From NCBI RefSeq assembly GCF_905475395.1, contig NC_058338.1, positions 89,823,435 to 89,887,434 of the forward strand: 64,000 nucleotides of DNA, written 5' to 3'. Positions 11,253-22,121 of this stretch are shown here, piece after piece; the first letter of the stretch is position 1, and the number at the start of each line of letters is the position of its first letter. The translations under genes were made by a program, and so were the position numbers. This DNA comes from Chrysoperla carnea. Its lineage: Eukaryota; Arthropoda; Insecta; Neuroptera; Chrysopidae. The notes below the pieces were generated by a model. It did not search any database and was not told the origin of the DNA. It saw only the letters and a program-made list of their open reading frames with translations.

Positions 11253-11767
11253 TACAGGGTGGGCCATTTTAAATACCACATTACGATCCTGAACGGTAAG
11301 AGATAGTGAAACACTTTCAATTAGAAAGTTGATTTTTATAAAAAAAACTATTAAATCGAAAGAAAACACGCCAACCACGGAAAAATGCTCTAGGCCAAGG
11401 TTGTAGAGGATTTTCGCCTGTGGCTATGACATTGACCTACAATTATCGATAAACTTTAAGCCTATTTGCTTTCGATTAAATACAATAATGACCTTTTTTA
11501 AAGTCGCATTCTATCCAAAAGCTAACATTTTCGAAAATTGTTAGTTTTTTTTATGAAGATCAACTTTCTAATTTAAAATGTTATTCTATCTCTTACCGTT
11601 TAGGATCTAAATTAGCTATTAAAGAAACCTGAAGAATAAGATCCAATCTGATGTCAAGATGTCCTCCATCAAGCTCTGCTTCCTTTGTTATGGTTATTTT
11701 TTGGTTGGTTAACTACAAAAAGAAATATTTGTATAGGTGTGTATAGCTTAAAATAGCTCACCCTGTA
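11253..11767. mobile_element. TA-flanked foldback-like element (ACAGGGTG ends)
   Basis: Left end ATACAGGGTGGGCC and right end CTCACCCTGTAT are inverted and TA-flanked. Internally GAACGGTAAGAGATAG..TTAGAAAGTTGA at about 11294-11332 is repeated inverted at about 11560-11612. A related, longer copy lies at 61237-62021. TA flanks suggest a Tc1/mariner-type source. Confidence 0.6.
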
Positions 11768-12314
11768 TTTACGATAATATTTTAATAAAAATATAAACTC
11801 ATTATACGTTTAAAAAAATTTAAATAAAAACTACTTTTTAAGAAACAAGCTTTTATTGTTCTAAAAACTAAAAGATAATTTGTCGCCTGAGTCTTTTATA
11901 TAGGACAAATTAATAAACAAAATGACAAATAGCCCGCAGTCTCACAACACATTATTTCAAGTATTCTTTTAAGTACAAATCCTAAGTGTCTGATGATTTG
12001 GTAAGTTAATAAGTGGTGTATGAGGCAATACCAGTTTTCAGGATTTTCTAGTAATCCTTGCGTTTTCACTTTCAAGAAACCAAATGCCAAATCTCTCGGA
12101 AACGTTAGGTAAAACATAAGGGGCATGAAGGTATTTTACACGAAAATGCATGTAAGCTTTTTTATTAATACCAACGGCTAGGTCCGTGCACAGGAATTAT
12201 CCAAGGGAGAAGTTCATACTTCGCCATGTTAGGCCTTAAAGTCAATAAAAACAAGAAATTCTTTTTTCGAGTAAGAGAACTTAATAAGGTCAAAATGTGT
12301 TTAGTCACTGTTTT
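11768..12314. other. Noncoding DNA before the hAT remnant
   Basis: May include the 3' tail of the hAT element; no terminal repeat was identified. Confidence 0.35.
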
Positions 12315-12861
12315 TCAATAAGTTACTTCTAAGAGGTACAGGAAAAACTTTTCCAAAACTCTCTGTGCATCGATCTCTATACCGCGATGTATATTGAGCG
12401 ATAAATAAACCGTTTAGACTTTTTCGATCGTCGCTGTTGTCACAGGCAAAACTGCCAGAACAGCATTTAATAGACGTTCGGAACCACATCTTTGTTGCAA
12501 ATATTGAGTGCTTCGAGTTTATTTTTGCAACCCCGCCCGTCAATGTGTTTTCGCCAAAGGTAAACTTCCGTCTACCCAGATGTCACGGGAATCATCGTGC
12601 AAAATTGAATTGATTATTCAACATTCGATCTGTATCAATCTGTATATTCGAGCGTTGAGTCTGTTATGACGCGAACATTGGCTTCGTCACTGAAATGTGT
12701 TTTATTCATCACAGATACGCTCATGGTTTTGAAGATTTTTTGAACTCTTCTCCAACGTTTCCTCTTCTTTCAAGCAAAATATGTTTTGCAGAATCAGTTA
12801 GTTCGATAACTTCGCCAAGATCCAGGTTTTCTGTTTGAAGTACTCGACTGAGAGACAAAGT
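12315..12861 (-). pseudogene. Degenerate hAT-superfamily transposase remnant (ZMYM1-like type)
   Basis: On the minus strand, a 46-codon frame from 12861 to a stop at 12721 reads TLSLSRVLQTENLDLGEVIE, then LTDSAKHILLERRGNVGEEF. This resembles the region before the C-terminal part of hAT transposases of the ZMYM1-like type. Further on, pieces in shifted frames read EALNICNKDVVPNVY, then LLNAVLAVLPVTTATIEKS, then LNIHRGIEIDAQRVLEKF, ending near 12315. Together these match the order of the hAT C-terminal dimerisation domain (the LPVSTATVERSFS-type motif, then an NIHR-type helix). At least two frameshifts, in-frame stops and a loss around the 'FSSLRRLKTYLR' part show it is dead. No N-terminal zinc finger or catalytic core is seen, and no flanking TIRs could be assigned. 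The family call rests on motif memory only. Confidence 0.6.
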
Positions 12862-13410
12862 CTAAGAATGTACCGAGCTCAAAATATTTATGGATTTTTG
12901 ATTCGTCTTTGGAAATGAGTCTCATAAATGGGTGCATTTACAGAACTATGTTGTTAGTGCAAAATTTATGTGGACATACTTAACGGGAAGGGTTTTGGAG
13001 TAATATTAAGTGCAAATATTTATGTTTTAAACACACGACGATATTTATCATAAAAGTAGTACCTTATTAAAGAAAACATAATTTTATTATAAAAAAAAAA
13101 AACTAATAATAAATGTATTGTAGTATCAACACTACTAAAGTCAACACAATATTAAAATAATAGATGTCGCGTGTATTATTACATGTACAAAACATTAGTT
13201 TGTTATGTCGTTCTTTAGTGAAATGTCACGCGTGTCACGCTCATGCTATGCCATTATAATACATGAGTACAATCACTAACACTTTATCATATAATAAACA
13301 AAATTATACTAAATGTAATAGGAGTATACCTACTTACTACTCATACTAATAAAAACATTGTATAATCATAATAATAATCGTAATATTCAGTGACGATAAC
13401 CAATACTTTA
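12862..13410. other. Noncoding DNA, A+T-rich
   Basis: May contain upstream parts of the hAT remnant too decayed to read. Otherwise simple A/T-rich sequence with many ATTA runs. Confidence 0.35.
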
Positions 13411-14810
13411 TATACAGTGTGTCCACCAATTAATATTTTGTACGATATGGAAAACTTTTTTGTTATTTGTTTTAGTACAAGAAGTTATTCTGGATAATAA
13501 AATAATTCTGGAGTTTTGAGTCGGTCTAGATTTTAATGAGCTCTGACTGTTATAAATGCTATGTAAACTGGACTTGTTTCTTCCTTTTCAGATTTTATCT
13601 AACGCAGTCGGGTTTTTTATTTGTTGAAAAAATTTATTTTATTTTAGACTTTTTAGTGTCCTAGCACTACAAATAGGTTATACAGTGCAACCTCGATATA
13701 ACAAATCTGAAGGGAACCAGTAAATATTCGTTATATCAAGTAATTCATTAAACTGAGGTTTGTAATATTGAGGTTAAGTTGGTCTAAAATTCGTTATAAA
13801 GAGGAAAAAAGTGTCGGAACCTCTCGCGACATGAATTACATACTATGGAGCATACTAACTCTCATATATTGGTGGCACTTTATACGTTATATAAAGGTTT
13901 TGAATTGACGAATTTCGTTATTTAGAGGTATTTAAATTTTTTATTATAGTTGAAAATTCGTTATAAAGAGACTGTTCGCAAAAAATATTCGAAATGTAGA
14001 GGTATATTTTATATTGACTCTTATGGACAATTCAAGGGGATTGCGAAAAATTTGTTAAATCGAGGAATTCGTTATATTGAGGTTCGTTATATTAAGGTTG
14101 CACTGTATTAGGTGTTGTTAATTATTTTGTTTTGTTAACGTATTACTATTTCGCTTAAAAAATTCGCCATTTTGTTTTGCATTTTCAAAAACGTACCACA
14201 AAAAAGTATACCCCATGGGTTTTTGAGATAAATATAATGATCCCTTAAATTTTGAAATCCATTACAAACAAATTTACATACGTACCTACAAGATACGCAT
14301 GAAAACATAACCACTTCTGCACAGTCAGGTAAAAAGTTATTATTGAGATTTTGAGATCATTGAGTTATTATCAGGATTCGATAGCAGGCAATATCAATCA
14401 GGTTATCAATAATAGATGCAGCAGACATATTCAAGGAAACATCACCAAAGAAAACAATGTAGAGATAAATTGTCCGAAAACCGTGCGTGCAGAATGTCGT
14501 GCGGAACGTTCCGGAACCATCAAACTTCTTTTCTCTATTTTTTACAACGAAAATGACTTCTCTCAAAACTTGATTATCAAAATCTAGTAGATTTTTCCCA
14601 CTAAATATTGCATATCTGACCGTAGTTTTCAATTTTTCTTAATAAAGATTATTGACGTTGTAAAAATAAAGGCAGAATTTTCATTTTTCAACAAAAATGT
14701 ATACGAATGCAATAAATTGATATCTGATTATTTTCTTTTGAGTTTTGGCCATGTAGAAACTTCGATCAAGAATAACTTTTTTAAATAAAACAAATTGGGC
14801 ACACTGTATA
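13411..14810. mobile_element. TA-flanked DNA element (ATACAGTGTG ends)
   Basis: Left end TATACAGTGTGTCCACCAAT and right end ATTGGGCACACTGTATA are inverted; similarity continues inward past AAGTTATTCT.GAT. TA lies at both ends. A pogo-type MITE is nested inside. A part resembling 14605-14770 (GACCGTAGTTTTCAATT, GTATACGAATGCA, ATTGATATCTGATT) recurs at 46425-46560. The overlapping open frames at 14351-14632 are not recognisable as transposase. Confidence 0.6.
13683..14105. mobile_element. Pogo/Tigger-type MITE
   Basis: Ends CAGTGCAACCTCGATATAAC and its near inverse (..TTATATTAAGGTTGCACTG), each flanked by TA. CAGTG.AACCTCG termini with a TA duplication are typical of pogo/Tigger-like nonautonomous elements. 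Internal ATTCGTTATA motifs recur many times, but no transposase is encoded. Confidence 0.8.
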
Positions 14811-16138
14811 TCTAAATATAAAGGCAGTCCAAGAAAGGAGACAAGAAGAAGTTTTATACTTCGGCTTTTGTAGTGTCTCTACAATTTTCAAAATAACAAA
14901 TGCATCTATTTAAAGCTTTTATAGCCGAATATACAACTATAAAGAAAATAAAAATGAAGCCAAACATCGAAAGAAAATGAAATTATTTAAAAAAAGATCA
15001 GAAATATCATAAATTTTGATATATAGAAACTCCATTTTTTACTTGGAACTTGACTGGAATACACAGATAGAACGTTGGAAATAACTGAACGTTGGAAATA
15101 ACACAACATTAGAAGTTCTCGGACACCTTTTTCTGTGACAACTTGTATATTTAACAGTTTATATTTATTTTTTTAAGTAGGGACACAATAATGATATGGC
15201 GATAATAATAATATGAAACGGATGTTGTTATTAGCGACGCGGAATATAATTTGTTAATTTTGTTATTTTATTTAATAATTTTGTTTTGTTTGTTTACCTT
15301 CTTCATACTTCAATGTATGGATTACAAATCTACTACCCCCAACCCCCCTTAAAGATGAGCACGTGTCGCATTTTTAATGAAAATTTTATTGGCTTGTCAA
15401 AACATTTTTTATACTATATGTCTAGTTATCGTTTATTTCTTCCACAGTAGATAGGAAAATATATAATCTATTTTATTTTTTCAAGGCTATGATAGCCACT
15501 TTTGCGCTAAACTTCTCTAGCTGCAAAGAAAAACGACGTACTCGTACTGGGTAAAACAAATACGGAGACTTTTTTGAAAAGTATAAATTCAATTTTGGTC
15601 TCGTAAAAAAATCGATACATGTGAGTGTGTATGTATTTTTTTTCTGATAAAGACATATTGAAACAAAATATTTAAAAAAAAAAATATTAATACCAGATCT
15701 TAAAATCTGAATCAAAAACAATATTCAAGATATTGGTACAATTTTCCAAATGTCAAAAAAGTCTTCTTGTCTTCGGATTGAAATATAGCGTCTTATAACT
15801 TCTGCAGTAAATTATATCATTAGCTCGCCCAAGAAACACATTATTAATTAAATTAAATTTCAAGGACATGCACGTTTACAATTTTTGATTACAAAAAAAT
15901 TAATACATTAAATTGAATTAAGTAATTAATAAATGTCAATAATTACTATAATAAATTGTTTTTGACTTTGTCTTTGTTAAATACCGATCGACTTTGTCAA
16001 GGTTATTGATCTACCTATTTATTACTGAATGTCTATCTTTTGATAATATTGGTATTGATTTAGAGACGTATTTAAATAATTATAATATACATTAAAAATT
16101 TAAAGAAACCACCAACCCAAAATCAGGTCTGATCGATT
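14811..16138. other. A+T-rich noncoding DNA
   Basis: No gene supported; the open frame at 15473-15721 (-) is low complexity. Confidence 0.4.
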
Positions 16139-16256
16139 CGTTTGTAGCATCGTAAGTCCTAAGCGGATAAACCAGTTTTAAGAAGTTTGATCGAGAGTGA
16201 GCTATCTTTCATGAAAATCGGTTCAGCCGTTTGTCACCTCTTTTCGAGTTGTTATC
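16139..16256 (+). repeat. Family P fragment
   Basis: GTAGCATCGTAAGTCCTAAG, CGGATAAACCAG and AAAATCGGTTCAGCC follow the P consensus (GGCATCGTAGC.CCTAAACGG, ATGAACCGATTT). Confidence 0.5.
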
Positions 16257-16321
16257 GAGTACAGAATCGTACTCGGTAAAACATTTTTCGTAGAAATCAC
16301 TATATCAGTATCTGTGTGAAC

Positions 16322-16375
16322 GATTTGTCCATTGAAAGAATAGTAACTGATTTGTCCATTGAAAGAATAGTAACA
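16322..16375 (+). repeat. Two-copy 27-bp tandem duplication
   Basis: GATTTGTCCATTGAAAGAAT plus AGTAAC occurs twice back to back, differing only at the final base. Confidence 0.85.
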
Positions 16376-16710
16376 TTAGCAATAGTTATGGCAGGCGAGT
16401 CAATGCAATATGGCCGTCAGGCTCATACTCCTTGGCGATACGCACAATACTTATGGAAGATAGCCCTATTCAGTACTGTCATATTACTTATACTAACATA
16501 AGTCAAATAGTATCTGTCTCTATACCATATCAGCATTATACTAAACGCCATGAATTTCTTACCGTGTAAAATCGCACTTTAAACATAAGAACAATTTCGA
16601 TCACATTACCTAAAAAAAAAATAAAAAAAATACTGTCTACGATATGTCTATCGACGGTGCCACAGACAGACACACAGCCACGTTGAACTTATAACCCCCT
16701 TTTTTAGTCT

Positions 16711-16888
16711 GTGGTTAGGTTAGGTTAGGATAATTTCATTTATCAGCTCCTCCATTTCAGAGGCTGAGTGCACCTCCTTCATGCATACACCATGCACTAC
16801 ACCAGGCCATCACAACTATTAATTAAATTAATTTTGCTGCGACGGCGGGAATGGAACCCGCCTTAACCAACTGAGCTAATAGAGCGAG
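16711..16888 (-). mobile_element. S1 SINE with internal deletions
   Basis: Keeps the CCTAA-like tail (GGTTAGGTTAGGTTAGG), the central body, the B-box region (GGTTCCATTCC, one base off) and the A-box region. It lacks about 90 bp near the tail and about 35 bp of the head between the B box and CCTTAACCAACTGAG. No clear flanking duplication. Confidence 0.75.
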
Positions 16889-16914
16889 CCAAAACGAATT
16901 AATATGCCCTAATA

Positions 16915-16985
16915 AGTAAAAAAATAACGATAATTTAATGTAGTTAAAATTCTTGTTAGTTTTGGAGTCGGTGGTTAAAAACAAT
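16915..16985 (+). repeat. Family G fragment (GGAGTCGGT)
   Basis: AATGTAGTTAAAATT.TT and TTTTGGAGTCGGT match 34850-34890 in the G insert. Confidence 0.5.
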
Positions 16986-17814
16986 ATTTATTTGATGCGT
17001 TTTTTGTTGTTTCAAATTGTTTTTTTTTATCTTTACACCGTTATTTCAACGCTAGTGGTTTCAAAATACAAAAATTCTTGCCTCTCCGATAATTTTCAAT
17101 CACATTTACTTCTTTACTTTTACACCGGATTATTCCAATCGAATTAGTGACAAACTCAAGCCAGAACATAATATTTTGCTTTTAAGAAAAGCCAGCAAAA
17201 TTTTGGTCTTGGTTTTGCTTTGTGTCATTATGTAAATGGATCGCTTCTCTTCATATCTGTTTGCTAAACTACGATTAATTTCAGCATCCGAATCCTTAAA
17301 TATTTATTGATTATATGATTTCATGTTATGAAAACCGTTGAACTTACACAGTAAATAATCAATTTTTTATATTACCACTAAAAGGAGACATTCTAAAATA
17401 CGATTTTTGTCAAATCATCATTAAAAATGATTAGACTGTTAAGTTATAACTGAATCATGCATACTATTTAGTATAAAGAGAGTATATTATTATGTAAATT
17501 ATGAATATTAAATAAACATTTTATTATTAAATCTAATAGTTCTCTGTCATTAGAAAATGATATTCTATATGACTATGATGAGACCTTTTATTATTATTAT
17601 TAATATATTCAACAAAACAACACAACGATATCATAATATTTGATATAATAGTTTATATCAACTCAAAATTCTAACATAATACAAAACCACTAGGTATACA
17701 ACCCTTTTTCGTGTCTTTTAAACAAGGAGTTTCAGAAAAATTATCAGAAATATATTTGGAAAATAGTTTAATCACAAGTGAAATTAATTTACACAATTTA
17801 AAAATCCCTGAGAA
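16986..17814. other. A+T-rich noncoding DNA
   Basis: No supported feature. Confidence 0.4.
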
Positions 17815-18125
17815 ATTTTTCGGGAACGGAAACTTGGACTTGAAACGTATATAAGAACAATCTCCATTAAATTACCTTTTTTCTTAGAGCTTTCCCCAAA
17901 GTGAACCGAATTTGAGGATCATCTCCTATTTTTTTAGTTGTTCCTGGTACGGAATCCTAAACTCGCACTTGAAACATAGCTAAGAACACCCCTCATTAAA
18001 TTAACTTTCAAACCAAACAAAAAAATCAAAGTCGATTCATCCCTTTAGGCAATACGATGCCACGGACAGACACATAGGCAAACTGGCTTACATATCAGTA
18101 AAACTTATTTGGTTCTGGGGTTAAA
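17815..18125 (-). repeat. Two adjacent family P fragments, minus orientation
   Basis: GGAACGGAAACTTGGACTTG at about 17822 and GGTACGGAATCCTAAACTCG at about 17946 are two versions of the same segment. The second continues to GATTCATCCCTTTAGGCAAT, ACGATGCCACGGACAGACAC and a terminal GGTTCTGGGGTTAAAA. Confidence 0.55.
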
Positions 18126-20310
18126 ATCATGGGAATTGAGGAAAATCCTTCTTAACTTAGAAGGCAAATCAAGAGCCTCAGCCCAATGCTTATACGGGAA
18201 AGAAATCGAAGCGAATTGACAGATCACTGCGATATCTGCCCTCTTTATAGAATCCATTCATAATCTATTAAAAAATGTACCCTAGAATAGAAAATGTATA
18301 ATTTCCGCAATTCTTTGATCAAACAATAATAAATGTCCATCGTAATTTTGATGAATAAACTCAGAAGAAGCTTAATTAGATCCAATACATAGAGGTAGAA
18401 GTGAAAACCTTTAACGAAACGATAAAATTAGTCAGAATGTATTAGGGTCATAAAAGCAAGTAAACTCTTGGATTGTCTTGGAGGGAATTTTAAAAACTGT
18501 TAAATGTTCCATAATGTAACTTGAAAGACCCATTGTCATTTCTTGGAATATCAAAATGCAATATATTAACAGAAGACCAATGAGTTCAACCATTCCTGGA
18601 GAAATCCTCACAGCCAAAGCCAAGTAAATTTTGTGAAAAGTTTACCATGGAAAAGGCCCTTTAAACTGTCGACTTAATAAACCTATACACAAGGTCTATC
18701 TTACGAAGTATCCTTCGAAAGATTCCACGTAAGTATTGTGTACATGTTACTCACTTGAAACGTTTTGCTTTCTTAAAGCAAAACATGTTGTTACTGTTTT
18801 GGATATCGAAAATTTATCGGTAATCTAATATACATTTGTAAAGTCTCTTCTTTACTCTCGCGAGGTAGAACAAAGTCAGAAGAGGAACGTCGGCTCGCTT
18901 TGCATGATTTTTTTAAAATGGCGGTTTCTTGTACTCGAATCAAAAGCAACAGGAGACATCTAGGCGGGCTTCGTCTCCACATTGTCGTGCTTACTTGTGT
19001 AGTAAGTAGCTATTGTGAATTATAAGATAAGTGTACTAGCTATACGCGTAGAATGCTATTAAAATTGCTGTTTGCCGCATTTTTGCAATGAGGTTTTTTG
19101 GCGGAGTAAGACAGCATTGTGGTAGTAAGTGCTTTATTTCGGCTAACTTTGGTAAGTATAATCGTCGGGAATGTTTCATGAAAGTGTAGATAAGGAGTAA
19201 CCTTTCGACTGTGTGAATTGGAGCATGTATTTCTAGCTTTTAACACATTTGAATTTTGACATCTTTTAAATCAAAGATTTTATGAAACTCATTGTACAAT
19301 TTACTAATATAACCCTTTTTGTGTCTAATAGATATTCGTCGTCTCCATGCCTGTTATAGATGTTGTATGTATGGAAGATATCATCGCCCCCAGGGATCTG
19401 ATCATCCCCATATAAATACATACATACAAACATACACATACAGACGTATATTGACGACACATGCATATCAACATGATCATTATCATTATTGTGATGATGA
19501 TAATCACTTTTCTCACTCCCTCTCAAATATTATCGTCATGTATATTTGTAAAGATAGACAAATCTATTCTAACCTTAGTTTATTAGTTCTTCTCTTCAAC
19601 TGTACATACAACATCCTTGGTGACATTACAGAATAATATCATATAGCAAGGCAACCCTTTTAATGAACCCTTTAATTCTTGTTAATATAATATTTAAAAG
19701 GGAGGAGTTTATATGTAATATTTAGAGTATTTAGTTTTAGTATAAATATGTGATATAATTTTAAGGTCCTTTGCGAAGAATTTTATATAATATGTACGTA
19801 CTGATCTGGACATGATAATGTTTTCAATTAAATTTTGATTTGATTTTGAAAATAGTATAACATATAGCTGGACAGACTTGGATTTCGTTGTGCTCTGAGT
19901 GACTTTTAGCAAAAGAGGTATAATCCGGAGTGAGATGGATGGTGTACTGTATGTATGTTATGAAGTGAGATGGATGTTGCCCACCAGTGGTATAACAGTA
20001 TCAAGGGTCATAAATGACTATTTCTTAAAAATTTTTTCCAAAATATTTCCCTAGTTCAGAAAGAAAATTACAAATTTCTTACCGTACCGCTTAAATTATA
20101 TATGTCACAGTCAAAACTAGCCAGTCAAAAGTACTTTAAACTCAAAAAAAAAACAGGCAAAAGTACTTTTGACTGCATAGGTTGGTCAATTGTAGTTTTG
20201 CCTAAGAATCATTGGTTAATAGCGCTTGTGAAATTTGCGGTCAAATTTACGAGTTTTTGACTGGCGCAAATGGTCAAAATTATTTCTAATCACCAAAGGG
20301 TAACCGTCAA
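18126..20310. other. Noncoding DNA with chance overlapping frames
   Basis: Frames at 19266-19636 lie on both strands over CATACATACA-type simple sequence and are not credible genes. A mildly G+C-richer patch at 18840-19000 has no recognisable content. Confidence 0.35.
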
Positions 20311-20311
20311 G

Positions 20312-20410
20312 AATAACTCGCTATTTAATAATTCTAGTCAAAACAACTCGGTCATTACAACTCTGATAAAACAACTCGACACAAAAACAACTCGATGTCA
20401 AATAACTCTG
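20312..20410 (+). repeat. Degenerate AACAACTCG motif array
   Basis: AATAACTCG, AACAACTCG, TACAACTCT, AACAACTCG, AACAACTCG and AATAACTCT occur within 100 bp at irregular spacing. Confidence 0.5.
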
Positions 20411-20419
20411 ATCATAACA

Positions 20420-20778
20420 CAATTTTTTTTCAATATCTGCCTTAGTTCTTCTTATATTGTCAAGTGATAACATAGTTCATCATCAAAATTGAAAAAATAT
20501 ATGTTTTTTAATTTTTGTCCCCACTACAGTACTCATACATCCTTAATTAGTCGGGCACCCAGTTTTTTTTTCCTTTAAATTATTTATTAAGGTTTTAACT
20601 TTAATTTGAATAGTTTTTTTAAGTTTGTACGGATTAGTTTTGGAGAAATCTATGAAAACATATCCTCCATTTACCGATTTCCCATAAGAAAAATTTTAAA
20701 TATGCTTGCTTTTAAAGTCATTTATTTATTTCAATAATCGAACAACCCCCGTGATTGATGGCTCTCGTACATCCTTAA
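20420..20778 (+). mobile_element. M2 MITE, 5'-truncated
   Basis: Contains CACTACAGTACTCATACATC, the internal TTAATTAGTCGGGCAC, CTTTTAAAGTCATTTATTTA and the terminus GCTCTCGTACATCCTTAA ending at 20778. The left third, including the left TIR, is absent. Confidence 0.65.
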
Positions 20779-21656
20779 GAGTAACAAGATTATCTCGAAG
20801 TTATTTTTCTATGTAGTATACGTCTTTGTATCATAAACGCAAATAATAATCGAGAATCGACTGTTGTCTGATTAGGTTAAAAGATTGTCCAAACTGCCTC
20901 AATGCATAAGCTTAAACCAAGTTTGAAAATTGATTAATTTTTATTGAGAATCAATAAATCATGTACTGTTTGGGTGGTGTTTTAACATAAAAGATGATTG
21001 TTTTGATATACACAATCAGAGTAGAAGCCACCACAGTCGAGTATAGAAGATACATACAACTAGATGGATACACGGAGTGCAAAAATAACAATAAATAACA
21101 TAAATAAAATAACAATTATAGTATTAAGTTTGTTTAGAAATAAAGACAAGATTATATAAACAGTAAATAAATTATTTAAATATACATTTTAATGTATTAA
21201 TGTATGTACAGGTATAACGATCGTTTTACATAAATATACACATTTGATTTATTTATTAACAATATATGAATGAAAACTAATTCTCTTATTATATGACTTG
21301 CTAATTCTGATATGTTCTTTCGATAAAGCACTCACTATGTATATTTAATGTTTATTGTCTTTTATACAACAAATTAAATTGTTGTATGGACTAGAATATG
21401 CAATAAAGAAATAACAAGTGAATATTATACTATTAAAAATACGCGTCGTAACACATCTCAAGAATTCGATATGTGGCTTAAAACTAGTTATCCTTACAAG
21501 ATTTTTACCAACGAAAATTATTGTGCATTGGATGGATGTCAGTTTTGTTGTTCGCAGAAAATATTTAAATTAAAAATGCAGAAATTATTTTCCCCGACAC
21601 AAGACAAAAGAGTAGCGCCGTTACCTGGCAGGTAACGTCCCTAAAGTACGGGACTC
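20779..21656. other. A+T-rich noncoding DNA with a short hairpin
   Basis: Only a perfect 9-bp stem at 21619-21637 stands out. Confidence 0.4.
21619..21637. repeat. Short perfect hairpin
   Basis: CGTTACCTG, one base, CAGGTAACG. Could be the edge of a decayed element or chance. Confidence 0.5.
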
Positions 21657-22121
21657 AATAGTTTATTCTACTATATTTGAAAAAGTACTTCAAAATGTTG
21701 ATTTTGCTAATAAAAAGACTTTCTTGTCAAAAACTTTAAACCTTTTTTAAACTGTCAAAAACGCGGGCATCCAATTTGGTGACGTAATATCGGTATCATT
21801 ATACGAAATAAAACACATAAGTTTGACCGATATATTCATAGACAATTGATTATAATAAATATAAATATTTATTATCTACTCATATATTATACCCAGCCGT
21901 CTACTCTGAACTAACTGATGGTCTATGGTGCATACCGATATGATATTACATCAGGGCTTGTCCGCGTTTCAGGTCACGTGATATACAGTTTAAAAATTAC
22001 GATTTTTAATTTTAATATTATAAAAGAAAAATGTGCTTTTATGACTCGAAATCAGAATATTTAAGTATATTTTTACATAAATTTTAACTTATTTATTTTT
22101 CACTTCCGAAAGTACCCTATT
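21657..22121. mobile_element. Family K element, copy 1
   Basis: Shares almost its whole length with 41826-42346 (GCGGGCATCCAATTTG, CTGAACTAACTGATGGTCTA, TGACTCGAAATCAGAATATT). The right end is TACCCTATT; the left end is decayed. The inverse ends AATAGGGTA..TACCCTAT are clearer in the other copy. Confidence 0.65.

Noticed and set aside
12301..12543. 80-codon minus-strand frame as a gene
   Set aside because: It is the wrong frame over the hAT remnant; the recognisable transposase motifs are in the other two frames.
14504..14518. GAACGTTCCGGAAC, a perfect heat-shock-element pattern
   Set aside because: A single match inside a transposon remnant with no nearby gene or TATA context; chance is sufficient.
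14351..14632. Overlapping frames of 78 and 91 codons on opposite strands
   Set aside because: No transposase motif in either; they lie in a decayed TA-flanked element and have no splice or promoter support.
19266..19636. Frames of 86 and 105 codons on opposite strands
   Set aside because: They run through CATACATACA simple sequence, which stays open in several frames by composition.
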